Source of the DNA: Cnuibacter physcomitrellae
Lineage (GTDB): Bacteria > Actinomycetota > Actinomycetes > Actinomycetales > Microbacteriaceae
Reading direction: 5' to 3'
Assembly: GCF_014640535.1 (NCBI RefSeq)
Contig: NZ_BMHD01000001.1
Span: 622,214 to 686,213 of the forward strand
DNA: 64,000 nt
Below the pieces are notes generated by a model that saw nothing but the letters and a program-made list of their open reading frames with translations, ran no database searches and was not told where the DNA came from. Below, in pieces: positions 45,817 through 55,094 of the stretch. The stretch's first letter is position 1, and each line of letters opens with the position of its first letter. Both the position numbers and the translations under genes were made by a program.

Positions 45817-46842
45817 ATGACGACATCTCTCGACGGGGCATCGCTCCCCGTGCTCGACCTCAGCCGCCTCTCCTCCTCGCCCGAGGAGGCGGAGCGCTTC
45901 CGCACCGACCTGCGCGAGGCCACCCACGACTACGGGTTCTTCTACCTCGTCGGACACGGCGTGCCCCAGGACCTGATCGACCGGATCCTCCGCACGGCAC
46001 GCCGCTTCTTCGCGCTGCCCGACGACGACAAGCTCGCCATCGAGAACCTGAAGAGCCCGCACTTCCGCGGATACATGCGCATCGGCGGCGAGCTGACGCA
46101 GGGCAAGGTCGACTGGCGCGAGCAGATCGACATCGGCGAGGAGCGGGAACCGCATCCGATCGAGGACGACACCCCCGACTACTGGCGCCTCGAGGGGCCC
46201 AACCAGTGGCCCGACGCCCTGCCGGAGCTCCGCGAGGTCGTGACCGAGTGGTACGCCGAGCTCGACCGCGTGAGCTTGACCCTCCTCCGCGCCTGGGCGC
46301 TCTCGCTCGGCGCGGACGAGCACGTCTTCGACGCGGCCTTCCAGGAGAACCCCTCCTCCCTGCTGAAGATCGTCCGCTATCCCGGCAAGGACGAGCCGGT
46401 CCGGGGTCAGGGCGTCGGCGCCCACAAGGACTACGGCGTCCTGACGCTCCTGCTGGTCGAGCCGGGGAAGGGCGGCCTGCAGGTCGAGAAGGACGGCGAG
46501 TGGATCGACGCTCCCCCGATCGACGGCGCGTTCGTCGTGAACATCGGCGAGCTGCTCGAGATCGCGACCGACGGGTACCTCAAGGCCACCGTCCACCGCG
46601 TCCTCTCCCCCGCCGCCGGAGACGACCGCGTGTCCATCCCCTTCTTCTACAGCCCCGCGCTCGACACCACGATCCCCACGCTCGCGCTCCCGGCGGAGCT
46701 GGCCTCCGACGCCCGCGGAGTGACCCGCGACCCCGACAACCCGCTGTTCGCGACGTATGGTGAGAACGTGCTGAAAGGAAAGCTGCGCGCTCACCCCGAC
46801 GTCGCGGAGCTCCATCACTCCGATCTGCTCGCGCGGCGGTGA
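45817..46842 (+). CDS. Isopenicillin N synthase-family 2-oxoglutarate/Fe(II) oxygenase
   Basis: The 341-residue enzyme has the plant-type DIOX layout: an N-terminal DYGFFYLVGHGVP, and the iron ligands His203 and Asp205 in GVGAHKDYGVLTLLL and His260 in TVHRVLSP, with Arg271 (RVSIPFFY) for the co-substrate carboxylate. This is a mononuclear iron oxygenase; the substrate is unknown. The start at 45817 is preceded by a weak purine site, and TAACAT (45736-45741) is a possible -10 box. Its stop overlaps the MFS gene (GTGA), so the two proteins are made together. Confidence 0.92.
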   Translation: MTTSLDGASLPVLDLSRLSSSPEEAERFRTDLREATHDYGFFYLVGHGVPQDLIDRILRTARRFFALPDDDKLAIENLKSPHFRGYMRIGGELTQGKVDWREQIDIGEEREPHPIEDDTPDYWRLEGPNQWPDALPELREVVTEWYAELDRVSLTLLRAWALSLGADEHVFDAAFQENPSSLLKIVRYPGKDEPVRGQGVGAHKDYGVLTLLLVEPGKGGLQVEKDGEWIDAPPIDGAFVVNIGELLEIATDGYLKATVHRVLSPAAGDDRVSIPFFYSPALDTTIPTLALPAELASDARGVTRDPDNPLFATYGENVLKGKLRAHPDVAELHHSDLLARR

Positions 46843-48191
46843 CGGAACCGGGAGCTGAACCACCGGCGAGCCCGCCGACGAGCTCGGAACCCGCGGCGAG
46901 GCGCAGTCACCTCGTCGACCTGACCCCGCTGAGGTCCAGTCCGGCGTTCGCCCGGCTGTGGATCGGCGAGGCCGTGGCGGGCATCGGCGGCCAGATGACG
47001 GTGGTCGCCGTCATGCTTCAGATCTACGACTTCACGGGCTCGACCACGGCGGTCTCGGGTGTGGCGCTGTTCGCCCTCGTGCCGATGGTCGTCTTCGGCC
47101 TGTACGGCGGCATGCTCGCGGATGCGTTCGACCGCCGCGCGGTCGCGCTCGTCTCCGCGATCGTGGCCTGGGGCTCCACCGCGACGATCGCGCTCCTGGC
47201 CTGGACGGGCCTCGAGAGCGTGTGGCTGCTCTACGTGCTCACCATGCTTAACACCGTCGCGAGCACGGTCATCACGACCACGCGATCCGCGATCTACCCG
47301 CGGCTGCTGCCCCGTGAGCTCCTGCCGGCGGCGGCCGCGATGCACGGGATCGCGATGGGTGCGATGGTGACGGTCGGACCGGCGCTCGCCGGCGTCCTCG
47401 TCGCCACCGTCGGCTTCGGGCCGACCTACACCGTCGACGTCGTGCTGTTCGTCACCGCGTTCCTCGGCATCGCGACGCTGCCGCGCATCCTCCCCGAGGG
47501 TGAGGTGCAGCGACCGGGCCTGGAGTCGCTCCGGTACGGGCTGGCGTTCCTCCGGCGGGCTCCCAACATCCGCGCAGGCTTCCTCGTCGACATCATCGCG
47601 ATGACCTTCGGGCAGCCCCGTGTCCTCTTCCCTGCCGTCGGCGCGGTCGTCCTGGGCGGCGGGGCCGTCACGGCCGGGGTGCTGACGGCCTCGACGGCGG
47701 TCGGAGCCATGGTCTGCGGGCTCCTCTCGGGCCGTCTCGGCGCCGTGCGCTGGCAGGGGCGTGCGATCGCCCGAGCGGTGCAGGTCTACGGCCTCTGCAT
47801 CGCCGGATTCGCCGTCGTGCTGCTCGTCGCGACCCTCCTCGGCGGCAACGCCGACGAGGACTTCGGCGGAGCGAGCATCGCGGCGATCGCGGTGGCCGCA
47901 CTGTTCCTGGCCGGATCCGGCGCGGCGGACAACGTGAGCGCGGTGTTCCGCTCGACCATGCTGCAGACCGCGGTGCCCGACAACATGCGCGGACGCCTCC
48001 AGGGGGTCTTCACCGTGGTCGTGACCGGCGGCCCTCGCCTCGGAGACCTCTACGTCGGTGCCCTCGCCTTGGTGGCCGCGGCGTGGTTCCCGCCGCTCCT
48101 CGGCGGCATCGTCATCGTCGTGCTCGCCGGGGTCGTGCTCCGCGTGACGCGGTCGTTCCGCGAGTACGACGGACTCGATCCGAAGCCCTGA
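46839..48191 (+). CDS. MFS transporter (EntS-like)
   Basis: The 450-residue protein has twelve predicted membrane helices after an acidic N-terminus of about 35 residues. The first helix region FARLWIGEAVAGIGGQMTVVAVMLQIYDFTGSTTAVSG resembles the enterobactin-exporter EntS group of the major facilitator superfamily. It starts at a GTG overlapping the oxygenase stop. The coupling suggests it exports the oxygenase product or imports its substrate. Confidence 0.9.
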   Translation: MTEPGAEPPASPPTSSEPAARRSHLVDLTPLRSSPAFARLWIGEAVAGIGGQMTVVAVMLQIYDFTGSTTAVSGVALFALVPMVVFGLYGGMLADAFDRRAVALVSAIVAWGSTATIALLAWTGLESVWLLYVLTMLNTVASTVITTTRSAIYPRLLPRELLPAAAAMHGIAMGAMVTVGPALAGVLVATVGFGPTYTVDVVLFVTAFLGIATLPRILPEGEVQRPGLESLRYGLAFLRRAPNIRAGFLVDIIAMTFGQPRVLFPAVGAVVLGGGAVTAGVLTASTAVGAMVCGLLSGRLGAVRWQGRAIARAVQVYGLCIAGFAVVLLVATLLGGNADEDFGGASIAAIAVAALFLAGSGAADNVSAVFRSTMLQTAVPDNMRGRLQGVFTVVVTGGPRLGDLYVGALALVAAAWFPPLLGGIVIVVLAGVVLRVTRSFREYDGLDPKP

Positions 48192-48216
48192 CGATCGCGA
48201 TCCACGGTCTCAGACG

Positions 48217-50442
48217 TCAGAGCCCGGCCGGCGGCTCCTCGTCGACGTCGAGCACGAGCGCCAGGCGCTGAGTGGGACGGGTCATGGCCACGTAGAGCGA
48301 CGACGAGCCGCGGATCGACTCCGCACGGATGCCGGCCGGGGCGACCACGACGACGACGTCGAACTCGAGCCCCTTCGCCTCCGCGGCGCTGAGCACGGCG
48401 ACGGGCCTGGCGAGCCCGGCCGCGCCCCTGCCGACCGAGTCGCCCAGTCGATCGGCGAGCGTCGCGCCGATCGCGTCGACCACGGCCTCGGGAGCGATGA
48501 CCGCCGTCGTCCCCTCTCCGCGCACGGACAGGACGGTCTCCGCGACCGCCTCGGCGAGGGGCCCGTCGGCCCGGATCACCTCGACGGGCCACTCGGTCGT
48601 CCGCACCGACCGCGATCTCGTCACGGCGAGACCGGCCGCCTCGGCGACCCGCTCGGCCGCCTCGACGATCTGGGACGGCGTCCGGTAGTTGACCGTGAGC
48701 TCCTCCAGGCGCCACGACTCGCCGAACAGCGGGGCGAGCGTGGTCGCCCAGTCGGTGGTGGAGGCGGCAGCGCTGGCCTGGGCGACGTCGCCGACGATGG
48801 TGAAGGATCGCAGCGGTCCGCGGCGGAGCAGCACCCGCCACTGCATGGGCGACAGCTCCTGCGCCTCGTCGACGACGATGTGCCCGTAGGTCCAGGTGCG
48901 GTCGGATGCCGCGCGCTCCGCGGTGGTCCGTCGCGCCTCCGACTCGGCGAAGCCCTCGACCACGGACTCGGCCGACACCAGTCCCTCGACGCCCATGTTG
49001 GCGATCGCCGTCCGGGCGTTCTCCAGATCGCGGGACCTCTGTGCGCGGGCCTCCCGATCGCGGGTGGCCGCGAGCTCGTCGAACTCGCCCAGCAGCTCGG
49101 CCGCCTCGTCGAGGAGCGGCACGTCGGAGACCGTGAAGGCGCCGCCCCTCGGACGGTGGAGCAGTGCTCGCTTCGCCTTCGACCACGACCCGGTCAGCGA
49201 CTCGAGCCACTGCGGACGTGCATAGAGGTCTTCGAGGAACCGCTCGGGGGTCAGCGGGAGCCACACGGTGTTGAGCGCAACACGGACGTCCTCCGCCGTG
49301 CGGATGTCCTCACGCAGGTAGGCCTGGTCGGAGTCGTCGATCGTCGTCCCGCGTCGGGTCAGCTGCTCCGTCAGCTGGCGGGCGAGCTGCGTCAGCATCG
49401 TCTTCACGAACGAGACCCGGGCCTGGTTGTACGGCTTGCCCGACTCGCGGGCGCGGGTGACCGCATCCTGGAGCGCAGCGGGCTGGATCGTCAGCCGCTC
49501 GCCGTTGACCTCGACGACCACCGGCTCCTTCGGCACGCGGATGCGCGAGCGCACGGCACGCCGGACGAGGTGCGCCATCTCGGCGGACCCCTTCAGCGCG
49601 GCGACCTCGGGGGCGTCGTCGTGCACGGCGTCGACCCCCGGATAGAGCTGGCCGAGGCTCGCGAGCACGACACCGGTCTCGCCGAGGCTGGGCAGCACCG
49701 CGTTGATGTATTGCAGGAACGCCCGGCTCGGCCCCACGATGAGGACACCGCTCGACCCCAGCCGCTCGCGGTGCGAGTAGAGCAGGTACGCGGCTCGGTG
49801 GAGCGCCACCGCGGTCTTCCCGGTGCCCGGTCCGCCCTGCACGACGAGCACGCCGTTGAGGTCGGAGCGGATGATCCTGTCCTGCTCGCCCTGGATCGTG
49901 GCCACGATGTCGTGCATGCGGCCCGTCCGCTGCGCGGACAGCGCGGCCAGCAGCGCGCCCTCGCCCTGGAGACGCGTCGACTCGTCGTCGAGGAGATCGG
50001 CGTCGAACACCTCGTCCTCGATGCGGACGACCTCGCGCCCGCGGGTGGTGAGGTGACGGCGGGATCGCGCGCCGAGCGGCTCGGCGGCGGTGGCCTGGTA
50101 GAACGCGCTGGACTGAGGGGCCCGCCAGTCCAGGAGCAGCGGCTCGAGGTTCTCGTCGCGGAGACCGATGCGGCCGACGTAGCGGTACCGCGGTCCGTCC
50201 GCCTCCGGGGTCAGCTCGAGGCGGCCGAAGGCGAGCCGCTCCCCCACCTCGCGGAGCTGGATGACCCTGTCCTCGTAGGCCCTGGCGAACGCATCCCGCT
50301 CGGAACGGCTCTGGTGGTTGCCGCCCACGTCCTCGCGACGGACGGCGGCCAGCTCCTGCTCAGTCTCCTCGCGCAGCGCATCGAGGCGACCGTAGAGGCC
50401 CGCGACGTAGTCGCGCTCCCGTTGGAGCTCGGTATCGGACAC
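48217..50442 (-). CDS. HelD/HelR-like superfamily 1 ATPase
   Basis: The 741-residue protein has a long N-terminal coiled-coil-like arm (about 1-60), Walker A in VVQGGPGTGKTAVALHRAAYLLYSHRERL, Walker B in HIVVDEAQELSPMQWRVLLRR, and the C-terminal motifs TIVGDVAQA, ELTVNYRTPSQIVEAAE and SLYVAMTRPTQRL. This is the HelD/HelR family that binds RNA polymerase and frees it from stalled complexes or rifamycin; a role in rifamycin tolerance is possible but not shown. The GTG at 50442 is chosen because GGGAGG lies six bases upstream. A strong palindrome overlaps its promoter. Confidence 0.87.
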   Translation of the reverse strand: MSDTELQRERDYVAGLYGRLDALREETEQELAAVRREDVGGNHQSRSERDAFARAYEDRVIQLREVGERLAFGRLELTPEADGPRYRYVGRIGLRDENLEPLLLDWRAPQSSAFYQATAAEPLGARSRRHLTTRGREVVRIEDEVFDADLLDDESTRLQGEGALLAALSAQRTGRMHDIVATIQGEQDRIIRSDLNGVLVVQGGPGTGKTAVALHRAAYLLYSHRERLGSSGVLIVGPSRAFLQYINAVLPSLGETGVVLASLGQLYPGVDAVHDDAPEVAALKGSAEMAHLVRRAVRSRIRVPKEPVVVEVNGERLTIQPAALQDAVTRARESGKPYNQARVSFVKTMLTQLARQLTEQLTRRGTTIDDSDQAYLREDIRTAEDVRVALNTVWLPLTPERFLEDLYARPQWLESLTGSWSKAKRALLHRPRGGAFTVSDVPLLDEAAELLGEFDELAATRDREARAQRSRDLENARTAIANMGVEGLVSAESVVEGFAESEARRTTAERAASDRTWTYGHIVVDEAQELSPMQWRVLLRRGPLRSFTIVGDVAQASAAASTTDWATTLAPLFGESWRLEELTVNYRTPSQIVEAAERVAEAAGLAVTRSRSVRTTEWPVEVIRADGPLAEAVAETVLSVRGEGTTAVIAPEAVVDAIGATLADRLGDSVGRGAAGLARPVAVLSAAEAKGLEFDVVVVVAPAGIRAESIRGSSSLYVAMTRPTQRLALVLDVDEEPPAGL

Positions 50443-50448
50443 CCGCCA

Positions 50449-50491
50449 CCTCCCGAATTCAGGCACACCATTCTATGTGCCTGACGGGAGG
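50449..50491. promoter_or_regulatory. Operator-like palindrome over the -10 box of the HelD/HelR-like gene
   Basis: CAGGCACA (50460-50467) and TGTGCCTG (50476-50483) are perfect inverse copies around eight bases, and CCTCCCG (50449-50455) and CGGGAGG (50485-50491) extend the dyad. On the minus strand the spacer contains TAGAAT (50470-50475), a good -10 box. A regulator bound here would block this promoter. Confidence 0.55.
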
Positions 50492-50508
50492 GGCGGGCGC
50501 CCGGAGGC

Positions 50509-50883
50509 TCAGGGGACGGAGATCAGGTCGATGACGAAGATCAGCGTCTTGCCCGAGAGGAAGTGACCGGAGCCCGCGGGGCCGTAGGCCAGCTCCGGCG
50601 GGATCGTCAGCTTGCGACGGCCGCCGACCTTCATGCCGGGGATGCCCTCCTGCCAGCCGGCGATGAGGCCGTTCAGCGGGAAGGTGATGGTCTGGCCGCG
50701 GCTCCAGGAGGAGTCGAACTCCTCGCCGTCGTCGTAGCCGACGCCGAGGTAGTGCACCTCCACGGTCCCGCCCGGGACGGCCTCGGCCCCGGTGCCCTCG
50801 ATGATGTCCTCGATCACGAGCTCGGTGGGCGCGGGGCCCTCCGGCGCGTCGATCTCGGGCTTGGTGCTCTGCGAATCGCTCAT
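50509..50883 (-). CDS. FKBP-type peptidyl-prolyl isomerase
   Basis: The 124-residue cytoplasmic protein has the FKBP fold: GGTVEVHYLGVGYDDGEEFDSSWSRGQTITFPLN, GWQEGIPGMKVGGRRKLTIPPELAYG and LIFVIDLISV. All active-site aromatic positions that I can see are present. It lacks a signal peptide. The start at 50883 is chosen over an earlier ATG at 50895 because it leaves GGGAG upstream. Confidence 0.94.
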   Translation of the reverse strand: MSDSQSTKPEIDAPEGPAPTELVIEDIIEGTGAEAVPGGTVEVHYLGVGYDDGEEFDSSWSRGQTITFPLNGLIAGWQEGIPGMKVGGRRKLTIPPELAYGPAGSGHFLSGKTLIFVIDLISVP

Positions 50884-50914
50884 GCTCCCATCCAACCCGG
50901 ACCGGGTGGAACCG

Positions 50915-52114
50915 TCAAAGCGCGACCCCGCGCGCCGAGGCGAGCGCGATCCGGTCGGCGGTCACCGCGTCGAGCAGCGCGCGTTCGTCGGCGAGCGGCG
51001 CGAGGCCGCCCCGGCCGGTCACGATGCGCTGGCGGGTGAACGCGAGCCTGGTCGAGTCGCGGATGAACGACCTCATCGCGCGTCGGCCTCCCGGAAGGGT
51101 GGACGCCCAGCGGAGCGCGGCCCGCCGCCCGGCGCCGGTGGAGAGGAAGCGCACCTCGTCGGGCGCGTACCACCCGGCGGCGGCGTACTCGGCCAGCCGC
51201 GCCGCCGTGGCGCGTGTCTCCGCCTTGCGGAGCTGCACGACCAGCACGATGGCCACCGCGAACAGCGGCACCTGGACCAGGACGTAGAGCAGGAAGAACC
51301 CGCCGAGCCCCTCGACCAGGTAGGTGGACCCGTTCCAGAACGCGTGCAGGCCGACCGCGAGCAGCCACCCCGCGATCACGATGCCGATCCCGGCCGCGAT
51401 GTTCCGCGACCTCGCCGCGAACCCGATAGCGACTCCGGTGCACGCGGTGAACATGACGTGGGCGAACGGGGCCATGATGCCGCGCAGCCCGAAGGTGATG
51501 CCGAGCGAGGCGATCCCCCCGTCGGCCAGCGCCGAGGCGAAGTAGAGGATGTTCTCCGTGAACGCGAACCCCGCCGCGATCGTCGCTCCGTAGACCAGCC
51601 CGTCGACGGGGCCGTCGAACTGCCGGCGGAACACCCAGAAGAGGAGCAGGACGCCGAGTCCCTTCGCGCCCTCCTCGACGACCGGCGCCTGGATCACGCT
51701 CGCCAGGACGTCGGTCGTCGCCGGACCGCCGGTCGCCAGCTCGACGAAGATCTGGACCCCCACGTCGACCACGAGGGCGGCGGCGACCGAGGCCGCCGCG
51801 CCCCAGAGGAAGGCGAACAGCAGGGCCGGCCGGGGCTCGGGCTCCCACCGGTCGATGAGCGTGATCGCGGTGATCACCACCGCCAGCGGGATGAGGGCGA
51901 GCACACCCGAGATCACGAACGCGACGGGCCCCAGGCCGAAGAACAGGTAGGCCGTCACGGCGAGGGCGAGGAAGCCGACGATCGTGAAGCCCAGCACGGT
52001 GAAGACGATGAGCGCCGTGCTCGGCGTCCGTCGGGCGGGAACGGGAGGCAGCGACGGCAGCGCGGGCGCTCCCCCGGGGATCGGCTCGGCAGCGGTGCGG
52101 GCGGGGTCGGTCAT
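50915..52114 (-). CDS. PrsW family intramembrane metalloprotease
   Basis: The 399-residue protein has about eight membrane helices and the PrsW signature: EE in APVVEEGAKGLGVLLLF, E-N-I in AFTENILYFASA and a C-terminal H in GLHAFWNGSTYLVEG. PrsW cleaves an anti-sigma factor in Bacillus; its target here is unknown. A soluble C-terminal domain of about 110 residues follows. The start at 52114 has TGAGGA at the right distance; an ATG six bases earlier is in frame. A TAGGCT box lies at 52144-52149. Confidence 0.9.
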   Translation of the reverse strand: MTDPARTAAEPIPGGAPALPSLPPVPARRTPSTALIVFTVLGFTIVGFLALAVTAYLFFGLGPVAFVISGVLALIPLAVVITAITLIDRWEPEPRPALLFAFLWGAAASVAAALVVDVGVQIFVELATGGPATTDVLASVIQAPVVEEGAKGLGVLLLFWVFRRQFDGPVDGLVYGATIAAGFAFTENILYFASALADGGIASLGITFGLRGIMAPFAHVMFTACTGVAIGFAARSRNIAAGIGIVIAGWLLAVGLHAFWNGSTYLVEGLGGFFLLYVLVQVPLFAVAIVLVVQLRKAETRATAARLAEYAAAGWYAPDEVRFLSTGAGRRAALRWASTLPGGRRAMRSFIRDSTRLAFTRQRIVTGRGGLAPLADERALLDAVTADRIALASARGVAL

Positions 52115-52143
52115 GTGCATTCCTCAGGTCTCGTCGACTCCCG

Positions 52144-52149
52144 AGCCTA
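52144..52149 (-). promoter_or_regulatory. Candidate -10 hexamer TAGGCT for the PrsW gene
   Basis: On the minus strand TAGGCT lies 29 bases before the ATG, giving a short leader with a TGAGGA ribosome binding site. Confidence 0.45.
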
Positions 52150-52177
52150 GCGGGTGACGAGCCCGCGGAGGAGGGCG

Positions 52178-53605
52178 TCAGTACACCTTGCCCGGGTTCA
52201 TCAGCCCGTCGGGATCGAACACCGCCTTGATCCCCCGCTGCAGCTCGACGCTCCGCTCGCCCAGCTCGTCGGCGAGCCAGCGCCGCTTCAGCACGCCCAC
52301 GCCGTGCTCGCCCGTGAGCGTGCCGCCGAGGCGCATGCCGGCCTGGAACAGCAGGTCGGCCGCGGCCCAGACGTGGTCCGGCACGACGACCGACCCGGGG
52401 TCGGAGCCCGGCTCGACCGGGATGACGAAGTTCGGATGCAGGTTGCCGTCTCCCGCGTGGGCCACCACCGGGATCGTGAGACCGGTCTCGGCGCCGATGC
52501 GCGCGATCTCGTCGAACATCTCGGCGAGCCGGGAGCGCGGGACGCAGACGTCCTCGATGAGCACATGACCCAGGGTCTCCATCGCGGGATGCATCGACCG
52601 CCGGATGGCCAGCAGGCGCTCGCCCTCGACCGGATCGGTCGTCACGTCGACGCGACCCGCTCCGCCCTCGACCAGCAGCCGCGAGGCGATCTCGGCCTCC
52701 TCGGCCGACCCCGCACCGTCGGTCTGCACGAGCACGAACGCCTGTCCGCCCTCGCCGAGCGCGGTGCCGCGGTACGCGTCGATGGCGGCGACCGAGAGCG
52801 GGTCCATGAGCTCCATGACGGCGGGTCGGATGCCCGAGGCGGTGATCGCCGAGCACGCCGCCGCGGCGGCCGTCGTGCTCGGGAAGAACGCGCCGATCGT
52901 GGCGACCAGCCCCTGGGCGATCGGCCGAAGGCGCACGGTCGCCTCCACGATGATGCCCAGGGTGCCCTCAGAGCCGGTGAAGAGCGCGGTGAGGTCGTAC
53001 CCCGTCACTCCCTTGACCGTCCGACGGCCGGTGCGCAGCAGCGTGCCGTCGGCGAGCACCACGGCGAGCCCCAGGACGGCCTCGCGGGTGACGCCGTACT
53101 TGGCGCAGAGCAGCCCGCCCGCATCCGTGGCGATGTTGCCGCCGATCGAGGAGATCGCCTTGCTCGCCGGGTCGGGCGAGAAGACGTATCCGCGCTCGGC
53201 CACGGCGTCGCTCAGCGCCTGGTTGATCACGCCGGGCTCGACGACCGCGATCTCGTCGTCGTAGTCGATCTCGAGGATGCGGTCCATGCGCTCGACGCTG
53301 ATCGCGACGGTCCCCGGTCCCGCCGTCGCCGCTCCCGCGAGCCCCGTGCCCGCACCACGCGGCACGATGGGGACACCGTGCCGCGCGGCGATCCGGACGG
53401 CGCTCTGCACGTCCTCGATCGATCGCGCGAAGACGACGGCCTCGCAGCGCCCCGGGCTGAGCCAGCCCGACTTGTCGCCGCGCATCCGCTCGAGGTCGGC
53501 CGCCTCGGTGCTCACGCGGTCGCCGAGCGCGGCCACGAGGTCGTCCACGACACCGGACGACTCGCGCGTCCCCGCGGCGTCCGTCACGAGCGTCTGGTCC
53601 GTCAT
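52178..53605 (-). CDS. FAD-binding oxidase (glycolate oxidase GlcD / D-lactate dehydrogenase type)
   Basis: The 475-residue flavoprotein has the PCMH-type FAD fold: GVPIVPRGAGTGLAGAATAGPGTVAISVERM and the SSIGGNIATDAGGLLCAKYG segment, and a C-terminal domain with HAGDGNLHPNF and GEHGVGVLKRRWL. These enzymes oxidise 2-hydroxy acids such as D-lactate, glycolate or D-2-hydroxyglutarate. The exact substrate cannot be told. Its ATG overlaps the aspA stop (ATGA). Confidence 0.9.
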   Translation of the reverse strand: MTDQTLVTDAAGTRESSGVVDDLVAALGDRVSTEAADLERMRGDKSGWLSPGRCEAVVFARSIEDVQSAVRIAARHGVPIVPRGAGTGLAGAATAGPGTVAISVERMDRILEIDYDDEIAVVEPGVINQALSDAVAERGYVFSPDPASKAISSIGGNIATDAGGLLCAKYGVTREAVLGLAVVLADGTLLRTGRRTVKGVTGYDLTALFTGSEGTLGIIVEATVRLRPIAQGLVATIGAFFPSTTAAAAACSAITASGIRPAVMELMDPLSVAAIDAYRGTALGEGGQAFVLVQTDGAGSAEEAEIASRLLVEGGAGRVDVTTDPVEGERLLAIRRSMHPAMETLGHVLIEDVCVPRSRLAEMFDEIARIGAETGLTIPVVAHAGDGNLHPNFVIPVEPGSDPGSVVVPDHVWAAADLLFQAGMRLGGTLTGEHGVGVLKRRWLADELGERSVELQRGIKAVFDPDGLMNPGKVY

Positions 53606-55044
53606 GCGTGCTCCTCCAGGTCGACGATCGGGATCGCCGCGGTGATCGCCTCGAGTCCGGAGAGACGGGCCGGCGAGACGAGCTTGGTGACGCGCTCGCG
53701 GCTCATGAGACCCGCCTCGACGACGAGGTCGACGATGCTGCGCCCGCTGCGGAGGGCGGACTTCGCGAGCGAGGACGCGGCGGCGTAGCCGATGTAGGGG
53801 GTCAGGGCGGTGACGACGCCGACGGAGGAGGCGACCATCGACTGGAGCCTGTCGACGTTGGCCGTGATGCCGTCGACGCAGTTCACGCGGAGCGTCCGGC
53901 AGGCGCCCGTCATCCACGCGAGGCTCTGGAGCAGCGAGTGGGCGATCACCGGCTCGAACGCGTTGAGCTGCAGCTGACCCGCCTCCGCCGCCATCGTCAC
54001 GGTGGTGTCGGCTCCGGCGACCGAGAACGCGACCTGGTTCACCACCTCCGGGATGACCGGGTTCACCTTGCCCGGCATGATGCTCGATCCCGCCTGCCGC
54101 GGGGGCAGGTTGATCTCCCCGAGGCCCGCCTGCGGGCCGGAGGAGAGCAGACGGAGGTCGTTGCAGATCTTGCTCAGCTTGATCGCCGACCGCTTGAGCG
54201 CGCCGGACAGGCTCATGAACACGCCCGCGTCGCTCGTCGCCTCCACGAGGTCGACGGCGGTGACGTGCTGGAATCCGGTCAGGTCGCGGAGGTGCTGGCG
54301 CACCGTCGCGGCGTAGTTGGGGTCGGCGGTGATGCCCGTGCCGATCGCGGTGGCGCCGAGGTTGATCTCCCAGAGCAGCGGGAGGATGTCGCGGAGGCGC
54401 TGGGCGTCCTCCCCGAGCGTGGTGGAGAAGCCGTGGAACTCCTGGCCGAGCGTCATGGGCACGGCGTCCTGCAGCTGCGTGCGCCCGACCTTCAGGACGT
54501 CGGCGAACTCGACGCCCTTGGCGCTGAAGGCGTCGCGCAGCTTCGAGTGCTCCGCCAGCAGGCGCTCGATCGAGAAGCAGAGCGCCAGCTTCACCGCGGT
54601 GGGGTAGGTGTCGTTGGTGCTCTGGCTGCGGTTGACGTCGTCGAGGGGATGCAGCACGTCGTAGCTGCCCTTCGCGAAGCCGTGCTGCTCGAGCGCGACG
54701 TTCGCCACCACCTCGTTGGTATTCATGTTCGTCGAGGTGCCCGCGCCGCCCTGGATCACGCCGACGACGAACTGGTCGTGGTGCTCTCCCGCGCGGATGC
54801 GTTCGCAGGCCTCCTCGATCCACGCGGCCTTCTGGGGATCGAGGACGCCGATGTCGCGGTTGGCACGCGCCGCGGCCTGCTTCACGATCACCAGGGCGTC
54901 CACCAGGTCGGGGTAGACCGAGATGGGCCGCCGGGAGATCGGGAAGTTCTCCAGGGCGCGGGCCGTGTGCACGCCCCAGTACGCCTCGGCGGGGATCTCC
55001 ACGCTGCCTAGGCTGTCGGTCTCGATGCGGTGTGAGGGTGTCAC
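53602..55044 (-). CDS. aspA: Aspartate ammonia-lyase (fumarase/aspartase superfamily)
   Basis: The enzyme interconverts aspartate with fumarate and ammonia. The 480-residue protein has the superfamily signature GSSIMPGKVNP (319-329), TSTNMNTNEVVANVALE, and HPLDDVNRSQSTNDTYPTA. Aspartase rather than class II fumarase is indicated by the overall pattern, but the two are close and assay would be decisive. It starts at a GTG at 55044 with GGAGCAGAC upstream. It is co-translated with the GlcD-like gene. Confidence 0.9.
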   Translation of the reverse strand: MTPSHRIETDSLGSVEIPAEAYWGVHTARALENFPISRRPISVYPDLVDALVIVKQAAARANRDIGVLDPQKAAWIEEACERIRAGEHHDQFVVGVIQGGAGTSTNMNTNEVVANVALEQHGFAKGSYDVLHPLDDVNRSQSTNDTYPTAVKLALCFSIERLLAEHSKLRDAFSAKGVEFADVLKVGRTQLQDAVPMTLGQEFHGFSTTLGEDAQRLRDILPLLWEINLGATAIGTGITADPNYAATVRQHLRDLTGFQHVTAVDLVEATSDAGVFMSLSGALKRSAIKLSKICNDLRLLSSGPQAGLGEINLPPRQAGSSIMPGKVNPVIPEVVNQVAFSVAGADTTVTMAAEAGQLQLNAFEPVIAHSLLQSLAWMTGACRTLRVNCVDGITANVDRLQSMVASSVGVVTALTPYIGYAAASSLAKSALRSGRSIVDLVVEAGLMSRERVTKLVSPARLSGLEAITAAIPIVDLEEHA

Positions 55045-55094
55045 GTCTGCTCCGTTGCTCGATGGTGACGGCGCTCGTGGCGCCGCTGTCGACC

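Noticed and set aside
45739-45819. 26-codon upstream frame ending at the oxygenase start
   Set aside because: Its ATG lies inside the likely -10 box TAACAT, so it would not be on the transcript, and its codons show no regulatory pattern.
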